Shown piece by piece: positions 1 to 10,052 of a stretch of 64,000 nucleotides of DNA; positions within the stretch are counted from its first letter, which is position 1; each line of letters starts with the position of its first letter. A program made the position numbers and the translations under genes. A model generated the notes under the pieces. That model saw only the letters and a list, made by a program, of their open reading frames with translations. It was not told where the DNA came from and searched no databases. Origin of the DNA: Gamsiella multidivaricata (taxonomy: Eukaryota > Mortierellomycota > Mortierellomycetes > Mortierellales > Mortierellaceae). The DNA is taken from positions 186,001 to 250,000 of the forward strand of contig NW_026251760.1 of assembly GCF_025024155.1 (NCBI RefSeq), written 5' to 3'.

Positions 1-1311
1 GTGATCATAGTCCGCCTCCATTCTCTCCATCTTTATTGGGTGTGGTTCGTCAACAGTCTCGAATTCGTCCATGGTATGCAGAGGTGGCGTGCGGAAAACG
101 TCTACGAACTGCTCATCCGTTTCCACAAACCTTGACACGGATCGTTGCTCCTGACTTTGACTCTTATCCAAATGACCACACTTGTGCTCTCCATCTTCCA
201 TTGGAGGGTTTGGTGGAGAGGATTTTGGTGGAGAGGGAAGTTCACGCGCTGGTACAGTATGTTGGCTGACAGGGGCGTTTCTTTCGGCACTCTCTGAGCG
301 CTCAGAAATGTTTCCTATCGCACGAGAGGAGAAGGGACAACAGGAAAGATGCGCAACAATATCAAAAGCTGCGCCTCTAAAGGTGCATCCGTACTGCTGG
401 TGAGGACACAGCAGCTCGATGGCAAACCTACACTACAAGGTCGACAAAAGAGAAAAAGAAAAAGAGTCCAATGTTGGATTTGTGTGTATTTTCTACAGGC
501 ATCTTCCAGGCGCCTAATTAAGTTGGGCTGTTACTTACCACATCGAGATGCTGGTCCATATCCTCGATGGCTCCAACCCATTGACAGGATCTATTCATCG
601 TTGTTGGACAGCGAATCCGCTGTGCTCGTATCATCCTCTAATTATGGCGTAGGTATACAGAGTTGTCAATACTATTGGAAGGTGCAAACGAGCCAAGACA
701 GTACCCTGAGAAATCTTTTCTTAAAGACCTACTTCGACAAACTTGGCTGGTCGGACAGCGCATAATTGAAGGGGTGAGGATGGGTCTTGGCTTCGGTTGC
801 ACTCAGGACATTCGAGAGCGATGTCTTCATAGGACAAACCCATGCGCGAGGACCGTTCAGTGTCTTGCGTGTGCAAATTCGCTTGTGGACGGCCTCCTGC
901 CGCTGCCGTTGATTCCCTGACAGAGTCATTGTCGGGTTGAAGTGTCTCTGGTCGCTCTAATCCACCGGAGCACTCTTCAATGTAGCTGTCCAAGCAAGCC
1001 TTGCAAAAGATATGGTCTATTTAGTATTGAAATCAGAAAGCAGAGGCTTCGTTAGTGATCATGGCCAGTAAAGTATCACCTGCAGTGGGAAATGGAGCAA
1101 ACTTACCTTAGTTGCATAGGACCTGGTAGGGTTGAAAGAGGATATGGGAACATAATGAACATATCAACTCGGCAGGGATGTGTTCCGGGTCGTTGAAGAG
1201 GTCTACATACAAGTCAAGAGGAAGGTGTTAGCGAGTATCTCGTTTCTTCCCCTTCACGTCCCCCACATTCACCTTTTGCGTGTATTATATCTTACTCTTG
1301 TGAATGCCCAT
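1..1311 (-). CDS. RING + TRAF/SIAH-type zinc-finger protein, probable E3 ubiquitin ligase (3' end outside window)
   Basis: Five exons were assembled by splice consensus: 1296-1311, 1107-1202, 733-1016, 539-619, and 432 to the window edge. The protein starts MGIHKNLFNDP. A RING domain follows: ICSLC, then HIFCKACL, then ECPEC after a low-complexity insert. Two TRAF/SIAH-like zinc modules come next: RCPTTMNRSCQWVG...MDQHL, then CRFAIELLCPHQQYGC...AHLS. An acidic tail runs off the window. RING plus TRAF-type zinc fingers is typical of ubiquitin ligases that position an E2 enzyme. The exon 2/3 junction is odd: canonical GT-AG splicing keeps the frame of the RING but leaves an in-frame TAA there (1107-1110). 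That could be a sequence error, a non-canonical splice or real inactivation. The family call is good; whether the gene is functional is uncertain. Confidence 0.72.
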
Positions 1312-1895
1312 CCTAAAGCCATTCACCAGCAAGGGTGCTCAAGAATACTACGACAAGGTACCAAGTGCGGAGAGAAGAAGGATAGATGAGTGGCAGGATG
1401 GGTGAAGATGGGGAGAGGAAAGAAGGGAAAAAAAGAGAGAGCATGATATGATGGTCCTATTGCTTTATTTTATCACTCCTCCACCCCCATCCACATCGTT
1501 TGACCCCTCGGCAAACACATCGTATCTCTTTTGCCACCAATTTTTTTTATCTCGCAGCCAGCCTGTGAGCACCATTCCACTCGAGTCCACTCCGTCTTCG
1601 CATCCACCGAGCCGGAAGGGGATGCATCATAAAGCCAGCCATGAACATTCACTCTTCATTCCTCCATTCCCTTCCTAACAAACACTTCCAGAGAGCGGGT
1701 GGGTGCTTGGCCGCGACTTTACCAGCCAGGACAGGGGCATGTGCGTGGCTGCACCGCCCCGGGGGGGCAAAGTCCATCACGTGGCATCCATAACCTCCGA
1801 AAGGCCCTCCCTCCACACCCCCCTTCCAATGTACGGTTCCTTCCTTCCTCCTTCCTCCTTCCATCCGATCCCTTCTCCGCACAAAAAGAATCAGC
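1312..1895. other. Divergent intergenic region, probable shared promoter
   Basis: These 584 bp separate the starts of the minus-strand RING gene and the plus-strand SDHAF3 gene, so both promoters must lie here. The sequence is C/T-rich on the plus strand close to the SDHAF3 start. I see no convincing TATA element and no further gene. Confidence 0.5.
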
Positions 1896-2525
1896 ATGTC
1901 CCCCCAAAAGGCGCTCATCCCGCCCCTCCAGCTCTACCGACAGATCCTCCGTGCCCACCGAGTCCATCTCCCCCCACAATTCCGAATCCTCGGCGACGGC
2001 TACGTCAAGGCAGAATTCCACCGCCACAAGGACGTCGACAACCCCCTCTACATCGTCGGCTTCCTCGAGCAGTGGCAGGAATATCTCGACCACATCATTT
2101 CCGCCTCCCCCAACTCCCAACAGGACCAGCACCAGAACCAGAGCCACTCTCATACTACTCATACTCAAACATCATCTCCAGCAGCAGCAGCAGCAACAGC
2201 ACCCTCAGCACACCCCACCTCAGTATCCTCCGCCGAATCAGCCCGTGAATCCACTCTCCAGCGCCTAGTCGCCCAGGGCCAACTCTTTGGCAAGAAGCTC
2301 AACCCGGCGCTTCTCGATAAGATGACAGATCAGCAGCTCGGACAGCTCTACGAGCTGCGCAAGGAGACCAGGGGCCTCCAGACCCCTCAGGAGCTCGAGG
2401 AACTTGCCAAGGAAGAGGCACAGCTTCTCGAGAAGGTCGCTGCCACCCTCCCGGCCTCTGTGCTCTCACCCGTTGCTTCTTCTTCTTCCTCTTCCTCGTC
2501 CTCGTCCTCGTCCGCTTCAAATTGA
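1896..2525 (+). CDS. SDHAF3: Succinate dehydrogenase assembly factor 3 (ACN9/LYR family), extended form
   Basis: A single exon of 209 residues. The N-terminal 70 residues match the ACN9 fold: an LYR tripeptide at residues 13-15 (LQLYRQILRAHR), then LGDGYVKAEFHRHK and FLEQWQEYLDHI. The conserved C-terminal helix KMTDQQLGQLYELR lies near residues 145-160. SDHAF3 is a mitochondrial-matrix chaperone that helps mature the iron-sulfur subunit of complex II. Family members are usually about 120-135 residues. This one is longer because of a Gln/His/Thr/Ala-rich insert (about residues 72-120) between the two conserved parts and a poly-Ser tail. The start is the only ATG immediately before the conserved block. 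Confidence 0.9.
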   Translation: MSPQKALIPPLQLYRQILRAHRVHLPPQFRILGDGYVKAEFHRHKDVDNPLYIVGFLEQWQEYLDHIISASPNSQQDQHQNQSHSHTTHTQTSSPAAAAATAPSAHPTSVSSAESARESTLQRLVAQGQLFGKKLNPALLDKMTDQQLGQLYELRKETRGLQTPQELEELAKEEAQLLEKVAATLPASVLSPVASSSSSSSSSSSSASN

Positions 2526-2701
2526 GCAACAAACATATCCATAGAGTCATTTGGCATAAATTCCCGTGTATGTACACTCCCCTTGCATTAAAAAATCAAA
2601 AAGTCTCTTTTTGTTCGGCAAATGAAGATCCTCGATCGGAGCAATGTTGTGCTTTGGTCGCTGGGGGGAGGGGTTCGCTATTATTATAATAATAATTATT
2701 A
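2526..2701. terminator. Convergent 3' region between SDHAF3 and the F-box gene
   Basis: This 176-bp gap separates the stop codons of two convergent genes. It is A/T-rich near 2675-2705, with a run of ATT/ATA repeats just after the minus-strand stop, so it probably contains both polyadenylation sites. No other feature is visible. Confidence 0.4.
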
Positions 2702-5700
2702 TTATAGATAGTCTTCTGTCGGGTAGACCTTGCGCAGCTCCTTATTCAGGACATAGTGACCATGGACTCCATCCCATGCTTCGAAATACTGTCCAACAGT
2801 CTCAATCCCCAACGGCCCCAGCTCTGAGAACCGAAGGTTGAACGAAGGGCTTCCTGGGAGCAGAGTGTCTGCAGTCCCAGCCGGTACGTTGGCCCCTGCG
2901 GTCGTTGATGTTGACGTTGACATTGACGCTACTGGCGATGTTGATGCTATGGCTGCTGAAGTGGGTGCTGAAGATCCTATTGGGACTGCAGTTGGACTTG
3001 ATCCAAAGTCGATCCGGGTCTCCTGGGTCTCTTGGGACTGGGAAGGAATTGGATCCGCATCTGCTGCTGCTGGTTTTCTGAAATCGCGAAAGAGGACCTG
3101 GATGTTTTCCTGGGCCACATATCGTTTTGAACCATCACTTAAAAGTGCATTGTAAAACGGTTGATGTCTTCCATAGACGAGCGAGTCAATCCCCATCGAT
3201 TGTATCCATCCTTCTCCTGCCTCACATTCTATAGAAGACGAAAAAAATGAAAAAATAAAAATAAATAATAAATAATAAATGATAAAAAAAAAGAAAAATA
3301 AATAGATAACGTAGCAAACTCAATAAAATTTCCACAAGAACATCCCAAAAGTAATAAATAAATAATAAAAGGAAACAGACAATGGATCTCTTACTCAAAT
3401 CGTAGCCGTAAATAGCACCCGTGTAGCGATAGATCAGATGCCGAAACACCTCGCCCACATAGTACTCCGGCTCAGGCCGCCGCCTCTCCTCGCCCCCGAA
3501 CGCAGCACCCACACGGATCGGCCTCTCGATTCTCTGTCCATCCGTATTCCCGGCCACGGCCCCACGCGAACCACTCTGCTGTTCTCCAGAGATCGAGCTC
3601 TGTCGCGCCCACTGATGATGCGCATAGGACGACTGGCCATCGATCGTCGGTGAGGACGATAGCGGACCCTGCACCGAACTCTGTCCCACAGCCCGCTCAT
3701 TCGCAGTCGACAACCCCGGATGCGAAATACTCTGGAAATCGTGCGAGTGCACAGCATGCCCCTCTGAGGCAAGAAAGAGCGATCGCGCTGGCGCTGATTC
3801 CGTAAGGGTCGTTGTTGCTTTAGGCCTTCTCCGTCTGCGAATCTGCCCCACGTCCCCAATCTCGTCCGCCATCTCCAACTCCAACACCTGGGACCGCATG
3901 ATCTTGATGGTCTCGTGCGTGGAAGATGCGAAATAAGCCGTTGGTCCCACGGTCGTGAGGCGATATGGCGATGATGAAGACGACGACGACGACGACGACA
4001 TATGGTCCCTGGCGACGAACCGGCGATGGTCGATCACTCTCATATCCTCGATCGCCGTCCTAATGAACCCAACATCCTCGGGCCAAAAGTTACTCAGATA
4101 CTTGAGCCACAGAACGTAAAGACTCCATCTAGGCAAAAAGGAAAATGTGAAGAATATGCATGTATATATTAGTATACAAAGTGCAAACCATAGTACATAC
4201 ATAATCTATTCTATGCAAATAACAATACGAGGATAACACGTACTCTTCGCTTGGGTGCAAGGTAAGGAGCTGTGTGATGCCGGCATAAAGACTTGTCTGA
4301 TGATCAGATCCTATCCTATAAAATGATATATAAAGTATTACGGGTGAGCAGCCTAATAGGCACTACAAGAACAACAGTAGAAGAAAAACAACAACAACTT
4401 CCTTTGCAACATACCTTCCGGCGCCTCCAGTTTGCTCAACTGCCAGGATAATGTTTCGCAAACATCGTAAAAAGATTTCCAGCGGTGGCGTCGGCAGCTC
4501 CCTGTACACGGTCGCCGGTCGAGGTATACTCAAATTAGAGAAATAATCCTCGTATTCCTCCGTTGACATCAACCGATGCGGTGGATGGAACAGATCCAGA
4601 TAATACGTCGGCGGTGGCACCGGCTTCGCTAAAGACAATTCCCCTGGTGTAGACGATGGGCTTGAGGGCCGAACATAGCTCGGTGCGGTAGGGCGATAGC
4701 GGATCATGAAGTGCTGCGGAAAGCCCATGAGCTCCACTCCATGGAGACCGACGCGCTGCGCCAGTTCCGCAAACACAATTGAAAGCGAAATCGGAATCCC
4801 CACCTTGCGCGCCAACACCTTGTCGATAAAACTGTTGAACGGATCATAGTAATTCTCGGTGTTGCCCTTGAAGCCCTTCTCCTGCGTGAAAAATTGGATC
4901 AGATGCCGGAGTCGATCCGTCTGTGCCTCGTAATATCTCACATACTTGTCCTCACTCCACGTCTCCGCTTTACCGCCTTCCTGATGCAAATCAGGAGATG
5001 CTGCTGACCGTCTCTTTGAGCTGCCCAGAGACGATGGCAGTGCCATTCCAGAGTCAGATGTGGAAAAGGACCCTGGGCTGTACCGGTCAAAGTGGTTGGC
5101 TGTGGGAAAAATGGGCGAGGCACTGCTGGAGACATTGTCTTCGTTCTGCAAAGGCGACTTGACAAGGAACTCGTCCGCCAAATCCTGGAACTGCCGATCA
5201 ATATCCGAAAGCTCCATCATGTGGTTCGAGAACATGGCCATAAGTGCGCACCCCTGCCAAATCGGAAAGTTCAGCTGGTTCAGTCGATAGGCGCGCCACT
5301 GCTCGAGCACCCATCCTCTCTGCAGCCTCTTGAGCGTCTTTCGGGCGTAGTACACTCGAGTCAAGTCCCTCTGCTCCCCGTTCTGTCCCGCAATGATGTT
5401 CTCAAGGACATCACGCGCATGAACCATGCCGATATCTGCGATCCCGTCCATATGACGCATCCTGTTTCTAGAATCCTCGATCATCTCGTCGAGCAACATC
5501 CTCACTATCTCATCCTTCTGGTCTCTTTCCCGGTAGACCTCCTTCCAAGAGGCCATGTCGTACGGTGGATGTGGGACAGAATACCATTGTCGAGGCGCAC
5601 GCAGATCAGGTAGGGATTCAGGCAGGTAAGGCATTCCTGTATCCGGGCTTCCTGCAAGTCGAGGGTCGTCCTGGTGGTTATTGCTGTGGCTCGCTGAGCC

Positions 5701-5996
5701 ATAGTATGATTTGGATGGTGGAGGTGAAGGCCACGTCCGCCAGCGTTCGAGGCAGAGACGCTGCCACAGACTGTTCTTTTCGGACAGGCGGTGCCATGCA
5801 GTACAGGTGCAGGATGCTCTTGCGAGATCTATCGGGGATATGGAGATGACACGAGGTAATGAGATAAGGCCGCTCAGCCTGCCTGTTAGTCAGAGAGGAA
5901 TGGCCTGCAACGACTAGAGTTACCATGAGCAGACAGGTATTGGAGCACATCAAAGACACAGTCGTCTGGGAGGGTCGGCAGTGTGTTGTTGGACAT
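2702..5996 (-). CDS. F-box protein with SirB1/transglutaminase-like and YccV domains (FBXO21-like)
   Basis: Five exons (5924-5996, 4415-5828, 4244-4315, 3395-4128, 2702-3228) total 2,820 nt, giving 939 residues with no frame conflict. Domains in order: an F-box split over the first intron (LPDDCVFDVLQYLSAH, then DLARASCTCTAWHRLSEKN...LW); a helical linker; a SirB1/transglutaminase-core-2 region (YYDPFNSFIDKVL, IPISLSIVFAELA, MGFPQHFMIRY); a Ser-rich insert; and a C-terminal YccV/HspQ-like domain (VGEVFRHLIYRYTGAIYGYD, then GRHQPFYNALLSDGSKRYVA). The same order is found in human FBXO21, an SCF ubiquitin-ligase substrate receptor. The substrate here is unknown. The start is the ATG directly before the F-box. 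Confidence 0.88.
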
Positions 5997-6877
5997 GATA
6001 CCAAAAAAAACGAATGTGTGAGAATACAGAAAAGAGAACAGAAAAGAGAGCGAAGGACTAAAGGAGACTCAAGGAGGAATATGTTCAGCAAGAGAAGCGC
6101 AGTTTTTTGTTGGTGATGAGGACAGGACGCTTCGGAGGGATGGGTCAAGTTGTGGAAAAAAAGAGAAGGGAATGCGAGAATGCGATTCGCAAAGTGCGAG
6201 CACAAGAAAAAAAAAAAAAAAAAAAGTTGTGGAGCGTTCTACGGCTGCAGTGACGACGACGGTATCGCGCGATTTGTCAGGTAGGTATCCTGATCCGCGC
6301 TTCGCTGGGTCTTCTGCGCTGTAAAGTACGAACTCTCCTCCCCCCAACAACAACATCCAGCCCAATGGTGTCAGACATACATAAACATTATTGTATATAT
6401 TAAATACTCTTTTATTTATTTACTTATTTATACTTGTCGTACTGGTATGCATGTGTGGAGGATATCCATGGTGAGGTGGGTCGAGTGCAAGAGAGAGGTC
6501 TAGCATGGGCATGTCTCTTTTTTTTTTTCTTTTTCTTTCTTTTTTTTTTTCACTTCAAAAACGAAAATGAAATACATATGCTAGGAGAACAGTAAAATAA
6601 CAAAAACAACAAAACATAACAGATCGAGTCCGAAGAAGGACTGTGGGGAGGGTTCATGCGTAAAGGAAGACGAGGTCGAGATAAGTTAGGCGGAAAGGGT
6701 TGGAGAAGGAAAGGGGGGAGGATGGAGACTATACAAGAGGAAGGGCACCATACAAAAAAAAAAAAGAGAAATCAAGGGCATGGCTAATAGAACAGGTCGG
6801 TGTTGATGGTACACACAGAAAAGAACAATGAACAACAGGCAGCAGGAGAAAACAAAACCTAGGCTGGCAAAAGAGAC
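5997..6877. other. Intergenic region: F-box gene promoter and homeobox gene 3' end
   Basis: These 881 bp hold the upstream region of the minus-strand F-box gene and the 3' flank of the minus-strand homeobox gene. Homopolymer tracts (A18 near 6209, T/C-rich near 6520) and an AT-rich stretch (6380-6440) are visible. No coding potential was recognised. Confidence 0.5.
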
Positions 6878-9800
6878 TTAATAGCCGTATGAACTTTCTT
6901 CACCGTCCGTCTGCTGGCCGGTGCTCCCTTCCAGATCGCTCATGGACACAAACGAGGCCTGCTCGGGCATCATGCCATAGTATCCATTGAATTCGTATCC
7001 GCTGTCGGAGCCATCGTCCAATGATCCAAGCTGGAATGCCTGTGGGTGACCATGGCCAGCATACATCATGCCTGGAGGGAAACCCGGCGAAAGGAAGGAG
7101 GCCGACATCGGTGCAGGTGTCGAAACTACAGCCTGCGCCAAGAACTCGTTGAACTGCGAGGTCAAACCCATGGGGTTCTCGCTCTGCCTGGACTCCTCCT
7201 GCTCCTCCTGTTGTGATTCCTTCTTGCCTTTGTCCTGCTCGTTCTCGCCATGGACAACAGTAGTCGATTCTGTGCTAGCGCCGCCGTTTTCTGCCGACTC
7301 ACTTAATGTCGTGATGGTCACCTTGGGCATCGTCGTCGCTGTTGCAATCATCGAGGGTGCAAGGGTTCCGCTAACTGCTGTCGGCGTCGTTATCGAGGAC
7401 GCCATGATAGTCGCGCTAGTAATCGGTGTCTCCAATGGAGTCGAGACGCCAATCGTGGATGGGTCAGCGCCCGATGTTGTCGGTGCTGGGATGGCAGGCG
7501 TCGTCGAGGCAGATGGGGCCAATGCTGCTGAAGAGGCAGAAGCCATAGATTGTGCATCGCCTGAGACATTGGTGGTGGCAGAGGTTGCTGCTGCTGCCAC
7601 AGCTGCTGCTGTCGCTGCGGATGTAGCCGCTGCTGAACCGGCCATGAGCCCTGCTGCGCTAGTCGACGCCTCCAGGTGATTGCCCGTGGTTGAATACATT
7701 CCCAGGGGCGATGCGTGGTATGGGATGGAGTTCAGGCCTGTGGACATAAAGTTGTTGATCACCGGTGCGGGCATGCTTGCCGTCCGCCGTGACTTCAGCC
7801 TTGGCTGCTGAGTGCCATCAGCTCCCATGTCCAACAGTGCGCTCGTTGTTGAGCTGAACTGTGTTCCAAAGGCTCCAGAACCATCATAGAAATCCTCTCC
7901 AAGATCAGATCCCTCGCCAGAGTCGAGCCCATCGTGCAAGAGATAGCCGCCGGCAGTCATAGGGTTGGCAAATCGTCGGTCGTACTGCGAGGGGTCCAGG
8001 AACTGAGAGATCTGGGGAATCGGGGCAGTGTAGGCGTGGAACTGCGTCGGGAACTGAGTCTCGCGGTAATGGGTGATGGCCTGCAACGGAGGATAGGCGA
8101 TCGTCAGACTCATGACCTGCATCTTCAGAGCCGAGGAAATTCCGTGGATGGTGTGTTTCATCACCAAGGTTGCCTGCTTGCCCTCTGTAAAGTCGCTACA
8201 CTTCTTCCAATCTCGCTGGTTGTCCTCCGAGACGGTCTCCATGAAGAACTGGGGTGTTTCAAGCAGGTCAAAGTCAACCTGTGAGTACATTGGGTCAACC
8301 TCGTAATGCTCAATGCGCGAGATACTGCTCAGGGGGAAAGTCATCTTGAAGCGCGCCGCATGGTCAATGATCTGCCAGGTCATGATCCTCGTCGTGGGAC
8401 AGTAGAAGCAGCTTAGATCCGTGTTTGACGTCGACATTCTCCTCCAGGTTCCGATCGCGAGGTTGTCACAGTTGAAGGTCGGCATCGTGGGGATCTGGGA
8501 TGCGCCTGGCACCATGTTGGCCGCAAACATCATGTCTGCTGATGCCACGCCTTCTGTCAACCCATCTGCACCAAGAGCAACGGGAAAGTGAAGCGGCTTT
8601 GGAACAGCACCGGGAGCAAGTGGACCATTGACACCATCTGAAGCAGGAGCCGAATAGAAAAAAAGAACGTTAGAAAAATCCAGAAATCAGCCTCATTGAG
8701 GGAGATGAACCAACAAGCGTTGCATTACCGAAAGATCGCTTGATGCCACGGGCAGCGGCCATGGCTTGAGGAACATTAGGACGGAACGCAAAGCCGGGGT
8801 GGGCCTGAGGTGGCATTCCATAAGGTCCCTGTGCACCCCACAGCGCTGGGTGGGCTGCCCCAGGCACATTGATGCCCAAACCCGTCTGAGCAAACCGCGC
8901 CTGCGCTGCTGCTGTTGAGCGAGCGGCATCGTAACTGTTTGTTCGCGAGAGCGGCGTACGCGCCAGTGCATTAGGATGGAGATGGCCTGCCATGGGAAAG
9001 GCCTTTGCGCCCGCTGCAGCTGCAGCTGATGCTCCAAAGCCATAGAGCGGTTGCGGCGTGATGCCGGCAGCAGCGCAGTTGCTAAGATACTGAGCCTTTA
9101 TGGCCTCCTGCTGAACGAGCTCTGACCTCTTCAGAGCCTGCTTCACCTTTGCTCTCCTGTTCTGAAACCAGATCTGAATGGAACGCTCCGACATCTTGAC
9201 CTTCTTGGCGAGGATTTCGCGTACTTTGGAGTTGGGCGACTGGTTCGTCAAAAAAGTGTCCTCAAGGATGGCCAATTGCTCAACAGAGGCTCGTGTGCGC
9301 TTCTTGGAGGTCGTACTTGTGGGCGAGGATGCAGATAAAGAGGGTGAGGAGGCTGGATCGCCGCTGGGAGAATTTTGAGACATGTCGAGTTGATGCAACT
9401 TGGGGTGAGGTATAAGGACCGTTGGGTGGTTGCCTGGTGAGGGTGAGGGTGTTGGCGGGCTTGGGGTCTCAAAGTTGCCGAACTGACGCTGCTGTTGTTG
9501 TTGTTGCTGCTGCTGTTGCTGCTGCTGGTATTGATGCTGTTGGTGAAGATGATGCTGTTGATGATGATGCTGTGCTTGTTGTTGCTGCTGATGTTGTTGT
9601 TGTTGCTGCTGTTGCTGTTGCTTATGTTGCATCTGCTGCTGAATAAGAAGTTGTTGCTGCTGTTGTTGCTGTTGCCCGGCGTGCATTTGAGAATTGCTGA
9701 TGTTGCTATTGCTGTTATTATCGGCAAGGAGTGTGGAAGACTGAAGAAGGAGCTCGGGTTTCTTTATAGCCGGGCCAGGGGGCAAACGCTGAGTATACTG

Positions 9801-10052
9801 GTTGGAGAGATGATGTTGCTGAGGCTGCTGATTGAAAGTGAGCATGTTGGTGCCTTGCTGTGGATAGGCAGGATTACTGCTGGCGTTACTGTTGATGTAG
9901 GCAGAGGATTGGGTCAATTGAGCCTGTAGACGCTGCTTGACGATCTGGATCTGGCTCTGGTACGGATCTTGCTTAGACTGAAATGACGCGGCAGATGGAT
10001 GCTGTGGCTGTGATTGCTTCAAGTCCTTTACTCCACCTTCATACGGGTTCAT
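6878..10052 (-). CDS. Homeobox transcription factor (Pho2/Phx1-like) with a polyglutamine tract
   Basis: Two exons (8729-10052 and 6878-8637) join exactly in phase (FG|DGVNG) to give 1,027 residues. The homeodomain spans about residues 250-310: KKRTRASVEQLAILED at the start and the recognition helix RSIQIWFQNRRAKVKQ, with the invariant W, F, N and R residues present. The second exon carries a conserved module (LAIGTWRRMS, then DLSCFY, then FKMTFPLSSISRIEHYE) that I associate with fungal homeobox regulators of the Pho2/Phx1 type. The rest is low complexity: Gln/His-rich before the homeodomain (residues 127-189) and Ala/Thr/Ser-rich after it. It should act in the nucleus; the targets are unknown. 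The start is the first ATG of the open frame and lies before all conserved parts. Confidence 0.9.
9488..9676 (-). repeat. CAG/CAA (polyglutamine) microsatellite in the homeobox gene
   Basis: A trinucleotide tract read as CAG/CAA on the coding strand, interrupted by CAT/CAC (His) codons. It encodes several uninterrupted Gln runs, the longest about 13 residues, in the homeobox protein. Mixed CAG and CAA codons make it less slippage-prone than a pure tract. Confidence 0.85.

Noticed and set aside
1699..2268. Two long plus-strand frames and one minus-strand frame overlapping SDHAF3
   Set aside because: They are low-complexity Ser/Pro/Thr or Val/Leu translations of the same GC-rich codons; only the SDHAF3 frame matches a known family.
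9422..9929. Leu/Val-rich plus-strand frames over the homeobox gene
   Set aside because: They are antisense readings of the polyglutamine tract.
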